Source: Hydractinia symbiolongicarpus
Taxonomy: Eukaryota; Cnidaria; Hydrozoa; Anthoathecata; Hydractiniidae
Length of the DNA stretch: 64,000 nucleotides
Assembly: GCF_029227915.1 (NCBI RefSeq)
Contig: NC_079881.1
Span: 14,671,501-14,735,500 of the forward strand
Reading direction: 5' to 3'
A model generated the notes under the pieces. That model did no database searches. It was not told where the DNA came from and saw only the letters and a list, made by a program, of their open reading frames with translations. Position numbers and translations under genes: made by a program. Of the stretch, positions 50,019 to 61,441 are shown one piece after another. Each line of letters opens with the position of its first letter. Position 1 is the first letter of the stretch.

Positions 50019-50859
50019 CTCTTTATAAGGTCGTAAATGGCCATATTACACGCTTTAAATGCCTGTGCGCACAGTTAGCAGCGTTTTTAGAGCCTGGCGC
50101 TCAGGAAAACGACTTAATGCTTCGAAGTCCATTTAGATTAAAAGGATTATACCGATACCAACTTGTCTGGCCACGTGAAATTACGTGATTTACGTGTAGA
50201 CTCCGTATTACGCCGTAAATGGCCATATTACAGCCTTGGAAGGCCTGTACACGTAGTTAGCAGCGTTTTTAGAGCCTGGCGCTCAGGAAAACGACTTAAT
50301 GCTTCGAAATCCATTGAGATTAAAAGGAACAGCCGAATGGAACTTGTCGGATTTCGTAGAATCACGTTATTTACGTGTAGACTCCATATTAGGCGTAAAG
50401 GGCCATGTTACAGGCTTTAAAGACATGTGCACGTAGTTAGCAGCGTTCATAGAGCCTGGCGTTCAAGAAAACGACTTAATACATCGTAGACCATTGAGAT
50501 TAAAAGGAAGAGCCGAATGGAACTTGTCGGAGTTAGTGGAATCACGTGATTTACGTGTAGACTCCATCTTAGGCCGTAAAAAGCCTTATTACAGGCTTTA
50601 AAGGACTGTGAACGTAGTTAGCAGCGTTCATAGAGCCTGGCGCAAAGGAAAACGACTTAGTATATCGTAGTCCATTGAGATTAAAAGGAATAGACCAATG
50701 GCAACTGTAGACTCCATATTAAGCCGTAAAAGGCCATATTACAGGTTTTAAAGGACTGTGCACGTAGTTAGCAGCGTTCATAGAGCCTGGCGCACAGGAA
50801 AACGACTTAGTATATCGTAGTCCATTGAGATTGAAAGGAATAGACCGATGGCAACTTCT
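50019..50859. repeat. Transition from A/B to C/D monomers
   Basis: The first one to two monomers are A/B type. From about 50330 the sequence follows the C-type part of the 1097-bp unit (about 24.38-24.89 kb), including the 150-bp box-less monomer near 50700. After 50860 the match stops and the C/D-rich domain begins. The switch occurs inside GAAAGGAATAGACCGATGGC. Confidence 0.82.
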
Positions 50860-51990
50860 CTGGGCTCGTGGAATCACGTGACTTACATGCAGTCTCTTGA
50901 TTAGGCCGTAAAAGGACCTATTATGCGTTTCAAAGGACTGTGCACGTAGTTGGTAACCTTTTTAGACACTGGCTTTAGAGAAAATGACTTAAGACAACGT
51001 AGTCCATTGAGATTGAAAGGAACAGACCAATTGGAACTTGTCTGTGCTCGTGGAATCACTTTATTAACGTTTTTACTCCATATTAGGCCGTAAAAGGCCA
51101 TATTACAGGCTTTAAAGGCCTGTGCACGTAGTTAGCAGCGTTCTTAGAGTCTGACGTTCAATAAACAAGTTATTACATCGTAGTCCGTTGAGATTAAAAG
51201 GAACAGACCAATGGGAACTTGTCAGTGCTCGTGGAATCACTTTATTTGCGTTTAGACTCCATGTTAGGCCGTAAAAGGCCATATTACAGGCTTTAAAGGC
51301 CTGTGGAAGAAGCTAGCAGCGTTCTTGCAGCCTGAAGCTCAAGAAAACGAATTAAAACATCGTAGTTCGTTGAAATTGAAAGGAATAGGCCGATGACCTC
51401 CTGTCTGTGCTCGTGGAACTCCCTGACTTAAGTGTAGTCTCCTTATTAGGCCATAAGAGGCCGTATTACACGGTTTAAAGGTCTGTTCACGTAATTAGGA
51501 ACGTTCTCAGAACCTGGCACTCAAGAAAACGGCTTATTATATCGTAGTCCATTGAGATTAAAAAGAACAGACTGATCCCTACTTGTCGGAGTTCGTAGAA
51601 TCACGTGATTTACGTGTAGACTCTATATTAGGCGTGAAAGGCCATATTACACGCTTTAAAGACATGTGCACGTAGTTAGGAAAGTTCTCAGAGCCTAGCG
51701 CTCAAGAAAACGACTTAATACATCGTAGACCATTGAGATTAAAAGGAACAGGCGAATGGAACTTGTCGGAGTTCGTAGAATCACGTGATTTACGTGTAGA
51801 CTCCATATTAGGCGTAAATGGCCATGTTACAGGCTTTATAGACATGTGCACGTAGTTACCAGCGTTCATAGAGCCTGGCGTTCAAGAAAACGACTTAATA
51901 CATCGTAGACCATTGAGATTAAAAGGAAGAGCCGAATGGAACTTGTCGGAGTTAGTGGAATCACGTGATTTACGTGTAGACTCCATATTA

Positions 51991-52352
51991 GGCCGTAAAA
52001 AGCCTTATTACAGGCTTGAAAGGATTGTGAACGTAGTTAGCTGCGTTCATAGAGCCTGGCGCACAGGAAAACGATTTAGTATATCGTAGTTCATTGAGAT
52101 TAAAAGGAACAGCCGAATGGAACTTGTCGGAGTTCGTAGAATCACGTGATTTACGTGTAGACTCCATATTAGGCCGTAAAAAGCCTTATTACAGGCTTAA
52201 AAGGATTGTGAACGTAGTTAGCTGCGTTCATAGAGCCTGGCGCACAGGAAAACGATTTAGTATATCGTAGTTCATTGAGATTAAAAGGAACAGCCGAATG
52301 GAACTTGTCGGAGTTCGTAGAATCACGTGATTTACGTGTAGACTCTATATTA
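51991..52352. repeat. Single-monomer tandem duplication
   Basis: Two adjacent monomers at a shift of 181 bp are nearly identical, both with AAAAGCCTTATTACAGGC, AGGATTGTGAACGTAG and TTAGCTGCGTTCATAG. Elsewhere in the window adjacent monomers are usually of different type, so this looks like a recent one-monomer duplication. The main difference that I noticed is GCTTGAAAGG against GCTTAAAAGG. Confidence 0.82.
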
Positions 52353-53576
52353 GGCGTAAAAGGCCATATTACAGGCTTCAAAGACATGTGCACGTAGTTA
52401 GGAACGTTCTCAGAGCCTGGCGCTCAAGAAGACGACTTAATACATCGTAGACCATTGAGATTAAAAGGAACAGCCGAATGGAACTTGTCAGAGTTAGTGG
52501 AATCACGTGATTTACGTGTAGACTCCATATTAGGCCGTAAAAAGCCATATTACAGGCTTTAAAGGACTGTGCACGTCGTTAGCAGCGTTCATAGAGCCTG
52601 GCGTACAGGAAAACGACTTAGTATATCGTAGTCCATTGGGATTGAAAGGAATAGACCGATGGCAACTTCTCTGGGCTCGTGGAATCACGTGACTTACATG
52701 CAGTCTCTTTTGTTAGGCCGTAAAAGGACCTATTATGCGTTTCAAAGGACTGTGCACGTAGTTAGGAAAGTTCTCAGAGCCTGGCGCTCAAGAAAACGAC
52801 TTAATACATCGTAGACCATTGAGATTAAAAGGAACAGGCGAATGGAACTTGTCGGAGTTCGTAGAATCACGTGATTTACGTGTAGACTCCATATTATGCC
52901 GTAGAAGGCCAATTACAGGCTTTAAAGGACTGTGCACGTAGTTAGCAGCGTTCTCAGAGCCTGGCGCTCAAGAAAACGGCTTATTATATCGTAGTCCATT
53001 GAGATTAAAAAGAACAGACTGATCCCCACTTGTCTGGGCTCGTAGAATCACGTGATTTACGTGTAGACTCCAAATTAGGCCGTAAAAGGCCAAATTACAG
53101 GCTTTAAAGACATGTGCACGTAGTTAAGAACGTTCTCAGAGCCTGGCGCTCAAGAAAACGACTTAATACATCGTAGGCCATTGAGATTAAAAGGAACAGC
53201 CGAATGGAACTTGTCGGAGTTCGTAGAATCGCGTGATTTACGTGTAGACTCCATATTATGCCGTCGAAGGCCAATTACAGGCTTTAAAGGACTGTGCACG
53301 TAGTTAGCGCCGTTCTCAGAGCCTGGCGCTCAAGAAAACGGCTTATTATATCGTAGTCCATTGAGATTAAAAAGAACAGACTGATCCCTACTTGTCTGGG
53401 CTCGTGGAATCACGTGATTTACGTGTAGACTCCAAATTAGGCCGTAAAAGGCCAAATTACAGGCTTTAAAGACATGTGCACGTAGTTAGGAACGTTCACA
53501 GAGCCTGGCGCTCAAGAAAACGACTTAATACATCGTAGGCCATTGAGATTAAAAGGAACAGCCGAATGGAACTTGT

Positions 53577-55055
53577 CAGAGTTAGTGGAATCACGTGATT
53601 TACATGCAGTCTCTTTATTAGGCCGTAAAAGGATTTAATATGCGTTTCAAAGGACTGTGTACGTAGTTACCAGCGTTCATAGAGCGTGGCGTTCAAGAAA
53701 ACGACTTAATACATCGTAGACCATTGAGATTAGAAGGAACAGCCGAATGGAACTTGTCGGAGTTCGTAGATTAACGTGATTTACGTGTAGACTCCATATT
53801 AGGCGTAAATGGCCATGTTACAGGCTTTAAAGACATGTGCATGTAGCAGCGTTCATAGAGCCTGGCGTTCAAGAAAACGACTTAATACATCGTAGACCAT
53901 TGAGATTAAAAGGAAGAGCCGAATGGAACTTGTCGGAGTTAGTGGAATCAGGTGATTTACGTGTAGACTCCATATTATGCCGTAGAAGGCCAATTACAGG
54001 TTTTAAAGGACTGTGCACGTAGTTAGCAGCGTTCTAAGAACCTGGCGCTCAAGAAAACGGCTTATTATATCGTAGTCCATTGAGATTAAAAAGAACAGAC
54101 TGATCCCCACTTGTCTGGGCTCGTGGAATCACGTGATTTACGTGTAGACTCCAAATTAGGCCGTAAAAGGCCAAATTACAGGCTTTAAAGACATGTGCAC
54201 GTAGTTAGGAACGTTCTCAGAGCCTGGCGCTCAAGAAAACGACTTAATACATCGTAGGCCATTGAGATTAAAAGGAACAGCCGAATGGAACTTGTCGGAG
54301 TTCGTAGAATCGCGTGATTTACGTATAGACTCCATATTATGCCGTAGAAGGCCAATTACAGGCTTTAAAGGACTGTGCACGTAGTTAGCAGCGTTCTCAG
54401 AGCCTGGCGCTCAAGAAAACGACTTAATACATCGTAGGGCATTGAGATTAAAAGGAACAGCCGAATGGAACTTGTCGGAGTTTGTAGAATCGCGTGATTT
54501 ACGGGTAGACTCCATATTATGCCGTAGAAGGCCAATTACAGGCTTTAAAGGACTGTGCACGTAGTTAGCAGCGTTCTCAGAGCCTGGCGCTCAAGAAAAC
54601 GGCTTATTATATCGTAGTCCATTGAGATTAAAAAGAACAGCCGAATGGAACTTGTCAGAGTTAGTGGAATCACGTGATTTACATGCAGTCTCTTTATTAG
54701 GCCGTAAAAGGACTTAATATGCGTTTCAAAGGACTGCGTACGTAGTTACCAGCGTTCATAGAGCGTGGCGTTCAAGAAAACGACTTAATACATCGTAGAC
54801 CATTGAGATTAAAAGAAACAGCCGAATGGAACTTGTCGGAGTTCGTAGAATAACGTGATTTACGTGTAGACTCCATATTAGGCGTAAATGGCCATGTTAC
54901 AGGCTTTAAAGACATGTGCACGTAGCAGCGTTCATAGAGCCTGGCGTTCACGAAAACGACTTAATACATCGTAGACCATTGAGATTAAAAGGAAGAGCCG
55001 AATGGAACTTGTCGGAGTTAGTGGAATCACGTGATTTACGTGTAGACTCCATATT
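53577..55055. repeat. 1079-bp duplication, full plus partial copy
   Basis: From 53577 the sequence recurs at 54656, a shift of 1079 bp (six monomers), continuing to about 55055. Shared markers are TTTACATGCAGTCTCTTT, a TTAATATGCGTTTC landmark and a four-base loss in GTGCACGTAGCAGCG. Single monomers within the unit also recur at 180- and 362-bp shifts (for example TATGCCGTAGAAGGCC), showing older layers. Confidence 0.8.
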
Positions 55056-57900
55056 AGGCTGTAAAAAGCCTTATTACAGGCTTTAAAGGACTGTGAACGT
55101 AGTTAGCAGCGTTCATAGAGCCTGGCGCACAGGAAAACGACTTAGTATATCGTAGTCCATTGAGATTAAAAAGAACAGACTGATCCCCACCTGTCTGGGC
55201 TCGTGGAATCAGGTGATTTACGTGTAGACTCCAAATTAGGCCGTAAAAGGCCAAATTACAGGCTTTAAAGACATGTGCACGTAGTTGTGGACGTTTTCAG
55301 AGCGTGGCGCTCAAGAAAACGACTTAATACATCGTAGACCATGGAGATAAAAAGGAACAGCTGAATGGAACTTGTCAGAGTTAGTTGAATCACTTTATTT
55401 ACGTTTAGACTCCATGTTAGGCCGTAAAAGGCCATATTACAGGCTTTAAAGGCCTGTGGAAAAACTTAGCAGCGTTCTTGTAGCCTGACGCTCAAGAAAA
55501 CGAATTAATACATCGTAGTTCATTGAAGTTGAAAGGAATAGGCCGATGACCTCCTGTCTGTGCTCGTGGAACTCCCTGACTTAAGTGTAGTCTCCTTATT
55601 AGGCCATAAGAGGCCGTATTACATGGTTTAAAGGTCTGTCCACGTAATTAGGAACGTTCTCAGAGCCTGGCGCTCAAGAAAACGGCTTATTATATCGTAG
55701 TCCATTGAGATTAAAAAAACAGACTGATCCGTACTTGTCTGGGCTCGTGGAATCACGTGATTTACGTGTAGACTCCAAATTAGGCCGTAAAAGGCCAAAT
55801 TACAGGCTTTAAAGACATGTGCACGTAGTTAGGAACGTTCTCAGAGCCTGGCGCTCAAGAAAACGACTTAATACATCGTAGACCATTGAGATTAAAAGGA
55901 ACAGCCGAATGGCAACTTCTCTGGGCTCGTGGAATCACGTGATTTACGTGTAGACTCCTCATTGAGCCGTAAATGTCCATATTACACACTTTAACGGCCT
56001 GTACACGTAGTTTGTAACCTTTTTAGACACTGGCGCTAGAGAAAACGACTTAAGACATCGTAGACCATTAAGATTAAAAGGAACAGCCGAATGGATCTTG
56101 TCAGAGTTAGTGAATTCACGTGATTTACGTGTAGACTCCATATTAGGCCGTAAAAAGCCATATTACAGGCTTTAAAGGACTGTGCACGTAGTTAGCAGCG
56201 TTCATAGAGCCTGGCGCACAGGAAAACGACTTAGTATATCGTAGTCCATTGAGATTGAAAAGAATAGACCGATGGCAACATCTCTGGGCTCGTGGAATCA
56301 CGTGACTTACATGCAGTCTCCTTATTAGGCCGTAAAAGGACTTATTATGCGTTTCAAAGGACTGTGTGCGTAGTTACCAGCGTTCATAGAGCCTGGCGTT
56401 TAAGAAAACGACTTAATACATCGCAGACCATTGAGATTAAAACTAACAGCCGAATGGAACTTGTCGGAGTTCGTAGAATCACGTGATTTACGTGTAGATT
56501 CCATATTATGCCGTAAAAGGCCATATTACAAGCTTTAAAGACATGTGCACGTAGTTAGGAACGTTCTCAGAGCCTGGCGCTCAAGAAAACGACTTAATAC
56601 ATCGTAGACCATTGAGATTAAAAGGAACAGACCAATGGGAACTTGTCTGTGATCGTGGAATCACTTTATTTACGTCTAGACTCCATGTTAGGCCGTAAAA
56701 GGCCATATTACAGGCTTTAAAGGCCTGTGGAAGAAGTTAGCAGCGTTCTTGCAGCCTGACGCTCAAGAAAACGAAGTAATCCATCGTAGTTCATTGAAAT
56801 TGAAAGGAATAGGCCGATGACCTCCTGTCTGTGCTCGTGGAACTCCCTGACCTAAGTGTAGTCTCCTTATTAGGCCATAAGAGGCCGTATTACACGGTTT
56901 AAAGGTCTGTCCACGTAATTAGGAACGTTCTCAGAGTCTGGCGCTCAAGAAAACGACTTAATACATCGTAGACCATTGAGATTAAAAGGAACCGCCGAAT
57001 TGAACTTGTCAGAGTTAGTGGAATCAAGTGATTTACGTGTAGACTCCATATTAGGCCGTAAAAAGCCATATTACAGGCTTTAAAGGACTGTGCACGTAGT
57101 TAGCAGCGTTCATAGAGCCTGGCGCACAGGAAAACGACTTAGTATATCGTAGTCCATTGAGATTGAAAGGAATAGATCGATGGCAACTTCTCTGGGCTCG
57201 TGGAATCACGTGACTTACATGCAGTCTCTTTATTAGGCCGTAAAAGGACCTATTATGCGTTTCAAAGGACTGTGCACGCAGTTAGCAGCGTTCTTAGAGT
57301 CTGGCATTCAGGAACACGACTTAACACATCGTAGTCCATTGAGATTAAAAGGAACAGACCAATGGGAACTTGTCTGTGCTCGTGGAATCACTTTATTTAC
57401 GTTTAGACTCCATGTTAGGCCGTAAAAGGCCATATTACAGGCTTTAAAGGCCTGTGCACGTAGTTAGCAGCGTTCTTAGAGTCTGACGTTCAATAAACAA
57501 GTTATTACATCGTAGTCCGTTGAGATTAAAAGGAACAGACCAATGGGAACTTGTCTGTGCTCGTGGAATCACTTTATTTACGTTTAGACTCCATGTTAGG
57601 CCGTAAAAGGCCATACTACAGGCTTTAAAGGCCTGTGGAAGAAGTTAGCAGCGTTCTTGCAGCCTGAAGCTCAAGAAAACGAATTTATACATCGTAGTTC
57701 ATTGAAATTGAAAGGAATAGGCCGATGACCTCCTGTCTGTGCTTGTGGAACTCCCTGACTTAAGTGTAGTCTCCTTATTAGGCCATAAGAGGCCGTATTA
57801 CACGGTTTAAAGGTCTGTCCACGTAATTAGGAACGTTCTCAGAGCCTGGCACTCAAGAAAACGGCTTATTATATCGTAGTCCATTGAGATTAAAAAGAAC

Positions 57901-58807
57901 AGACTGATCCCCACTTGTCTGGGCTCGTGGAATCACGTGATTTACGTGTAGACTCCAAATTAGGCCGTAAAAGGCCATATTACAGGCTTTAAAGACATGT
58001 GCACGTAGTTAGGAACGTTCTTAGAGCCTGGCGCTCAAGAAAACGACTTAATACATCGTAGACCATTGAGATTAAAAGGAACAGCCGAATGGATCTTGTC
58101 AGAGTTAGTGGAATCAGGTAATTTACGTGTAGATTCCATATTATGCCGTAAAAGGCCATATTACAAGCTTTAAAGGACTGTGCACGTAGATAGCAGCGTT
58201 CATAGAGCCTGGCGCACAGGAAAACGACTTAGTATATCGTAGTCCATTGAGATTAAAAGGAACAGACCAATGGGAACTTGTCTGTGCTCGTGGAATCACG
58301 TGATTTACGTGTACACTCCAAATTAGGCCGTAAAAGGCCAAATTACAGGCTTTAAAGGCCTGTGGAAGAAGTTAGCAGCGTTCTTGCAGCCTGACGCTCA
58401 AGAAAACGACTTAATACATCGTAGACCATTGAGATTAAAAGGAACAGCCGAATAAAACTAGTCAGAGTTAGTGGAATCACTTTATTTACGTTTAGACTCC
58501 ATGTTAGGCCGTAAAAGGCCATATTACATGCTTTAAAGGCCTGTGGAAGAAGTTAGCAGCGTTCTTGCAGCCTGAAGCTCAAGAAAACGAATTAATACAT
58601 CGTAGTTCATTAAAATTGAAAGGAATAGGCCGATGACCTCCTGTCTGTGCTCGTGAACTCCCTGACTTAAGTGTAGTCTCCTTATTAGGCCATAAGAGGC
58701 CGTATTACACGGTTTAAAGGTCTGTCCACGTAATTAGGAACGTTCTCAGAGTCTGGCGCTCAAGAAAACGACTTAATACATCGTAGTCCATTGAGATTGA
58801 AAGGAAT
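57901..58807. repeat. 907-bp higher-order repeat, copy 1 (5 monomers)
   Basis: A five-monomer unit repeats directly at 58808. It includes a monomer with GCCGAATAAAACTAGTCAG in place of GCCGAATGGAACTTGTCAG and a D-type monomer with a base missing in CTCGTGAACTCC. The left limit is a C/T difference at 57900/58807. Confidence 0.9.
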
Positions 58808-59702
58808 AGACTGATCCCCACTTGTCTGGGCTCGTGGAATCACGTGATTTACGTGTAGACTCCAAATTAGGCCGTAAAAGGCCATATTACAGGCTTTAAA
58901 GACATGTGCACGTAGTTAGGAACGTTCTTAGAGCCTGGCGCTCAAGAAAACGACTTAATACATCGTAGACCATTGAGATTAAAAGGAACAGCCGAATGGA
59001 TCTTGTCAGAGTTAGTGGAATCACGTAATTTACGTGTAGATTCCATATTATGCCGTAAAAGGCCATATTACAAGCTTTAAAGGACTGTGCACGTAGATAG
59101 CAGCGTTCATAGAGCCTGGCGCACAGGAAAACGACTTAGTATATCATAGTCCATTGAGATTAAAAGGAACAGACCAATGGGAACTTGTCTGTGCTCGTGG
59201 AATCACGTGATTTACGTGTACACTCCAAATTAGGCCGTAAAAGGCCAAATTACAGGCTTTAAAGGCCTGTGGAAGAAGTTAGCAGCGTTCTTGCAGCCTG
59301 ACGCTCAAGAAAACGACTTAATACATCGTAGACCATTGAGATTAAAAGGAACAGCCGAATAAAACTAGTCAGAGTTAGTGGAATCACTTTATTTACGTTT
59401 AGACTCCATGTTAGGCCGTAAAAGGCCATATTACATGCTTTAAAGGCCTGTGGAAGAAATTAGCAGCGTTCTTGCAGCCTGAAGCTCAAGAAAACGAATT
59501 AATACATCGTAGTTCATTAAAATTGAAAGGAATAGGCCGATGACCTCCTGTCTGTGCTCGTGAACTCCCTGACTTAAGTGTAGTCTCCTTATTAGGCCAT
59601 AAGAGGCCGTATTACACGGTTTAAAGGTCTGTCCACGTAATTAGGAACGTTCTCAGAGTCTGGCGCTCAAGAAAACGACTTAATACATCGTAGTCCATTG
59701 AC
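58808..59702. repeat. 907-bp higher-order repeat, copy 2
   Basis: It repeats 57901-58807 with a handful of changes: TCACGTAATTT against TCAGGTAATTT, TATATCATAG against TATATCGTAG, and GAAATTAGC against GAAGTTAGC. Its right end runs directly into the 1739-bp unit. Confidence 0.9.
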
Positions 59703-61441
59703 ATTGAAAGGAATAGACAGATGGCAACTTCTCTGTCCTTGTGGAAACACGTTGTTCACGTGTAGTCTCCAAATTAGGCTGTAAAAAGACCTATTATGCG
59801 TTTCAAAGGACTGTGTACGTAGTTAGCAGCGTTCATAGCGCCTGGCGTTCAAGAAAACGACTTAAGAAATCGCAGTCCATTGAGATTGAAAAGAATAGGC
59901 CAACGGCCTCCTATCTGTGCTCGTGGAACTCCCTGACTTAAGTGTAGTCTCCTCATTAGGCCATAAGAGGCCGTATTACACGCTTTAAAGGTCTGTCCAC
60001 TATCGAATAGACAGATGGCAACTTCTCTGTCCTTGTGGAAACACGTGGTGCACGTGTAGTCTCCAAATTAGGCTGTAAAAAGACCTATTATGCGTTTCAA
60101 AGGCATGTATACGTAGTTAGCAGCGTTCATAGAGCCTGGCGCACAGGAAAACGACTTAGTATAACGTAATCCATTGAGATTAAAAGGAACAGACCAATGG
60201 GAACTTGTCTGTGTTTGTGGAATCACTTTATTTACATTTAGACTCCATGTTAGGCCGTAAAAGGCCATATTATAGGCTTTATGGAAGAAGTTAGCAGCGT
60301 TCTTGCAGCCTGAAGCTCAAGAAAACGAATTAATACATCGTAGTTCATTGAAGTTGAAAGGAATAGGCCGATGACCTCCTGTCTGTGCTCGTGGAACTCC
60401 CTGACTTAAGTGTAGTCTCCTTATTAGGCCATAAGAGGCCGTATTACACGGTTTAAAGGTCTGTCCACGTAATTAGGAACGTTCTCAGAGCCTGGCGCTC
60501 AAGAAAACGGCTTATTATATCGTAGTCCATTGAGATTAAAAAGAACAGACTGATCCTCACTTGTCTGGGCTCGTGGAATCACGTGATTTACGTGTAGACT
60601 CCAAATTAGGCCGTAAAAGGCCATATTACAGCCTTTAAAGACATGTGCACTTAGTTAGGAACGTTCTCAAAGCCTGGCGCTCAAGAAAACGACTTAATAC
60701 ATCGTAGACCATTAAGATTAAAAGGAACAGCCGAATGGATCTTGTCAGAGTTAGTGGAATCACGTGATTTACGTGTAGACTCCATATTAGGCCGTAAAAA
60801 GCCATATTACAGGCTTTAAAGGACTGTGCACGTAGTTAGCAGCGTTCATAGAGCCTGGCGCACAGGAAAACGACTTAGTATATCGTAGTCCATTGAGATT
60901 GAAAGGAATAGACCGATGGCAACTTCTCTGGGCTCGTGGAATCACGTGACTTACATGCAGTCTCCTTATTAGGCCGTAAAAGGACCTATTATGCGTTTCA
61001 AAGGACTGTGTACGTAGTTACCACCGTTCATAGAGCCTGGCGTTTAAGAAAACGCCTTAATACATCGTAGACAATTGAGATTAAAAGGAACAGCCGAATG
61101 GAACTTGTCGGAGTTCGTAGAATCACGTGATTTACGTTTAGACTCCATGTTAGGCGGTAAAAGGCCATATTACAGGCTTTAGAGGCCTGTGCACGCAGTT
61201 AGCAGCGTTCATAGAGCCTGGCGCACAGGAAACGACTTAGTATATCGTAGTCCATTGAGATTAAAAGGAACAGACCAATGGGAACTTGTCTGTGCTCGTG
61301 GAATCACTTTATTTACGTTTAGACTCCATATTAGGCCGTAAAAGGCCATATTACAGGCTTTAAAGGCCTGTGGAAGTAGTTAGCAGCGTTCTCAGATCCT
61401 GGCGCTCAAGAAAACGACTTAAAACATCGTAGTCCATTGAG
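59703..61441. repeat. 1739-bp higher-order repeat, copy 1 (10 monomers)
   Basis: Landmark steps are 181, 113, 181, 174, 182, 181, 183, 180, 181 and 183 bp, adding up to 1739. One monomer is truncated to 113 bp and one to 174 bp. Four of the ten monomers have no CACGTG box (CACTTTATTTACG or CTGACTTAAGTG instead). The left limit is a C/G difference at 59702/61441. Confidence 0.92.
59971..60083. repeat. 113-bp truncated monomer
   Basis: After AGGTCTGTCCAC the sequence jumps to TATCGAATAGACAGATGG, losing about 69 bp that normally hold the TTAGCAGCG, CTCAAGAAAACG and diagnostic-box segments. The following CACGTGGTGCACGTG box is intact. The same monomer is at 61710-61822, carried by the 1739-bp duplication. 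Confidence 0.88.

Larger units (their letters stand above)
50860..57900. repeat. C/D-type satellite domain, weakly ordered
   Basis: About 39 monomers, mainly with ACATCGTAG or TATATCGTAG as the diagnostic box and ACAGGCTTTAAAGG as the dyad. Subfamily D (AATAGGCCGATGACC, CTGACTTAAGTGTAG) recurs as a fixed pair with a GTGGAAGAAGTTAGC monomer at about 51.3, 55.45, 56.72 and 57.63 kb. No long HOR runs through the whole stretch, but shorter duplications do. Monomers here differ more from the left 50 kb than those do among themselves. Confidence 0.85.
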
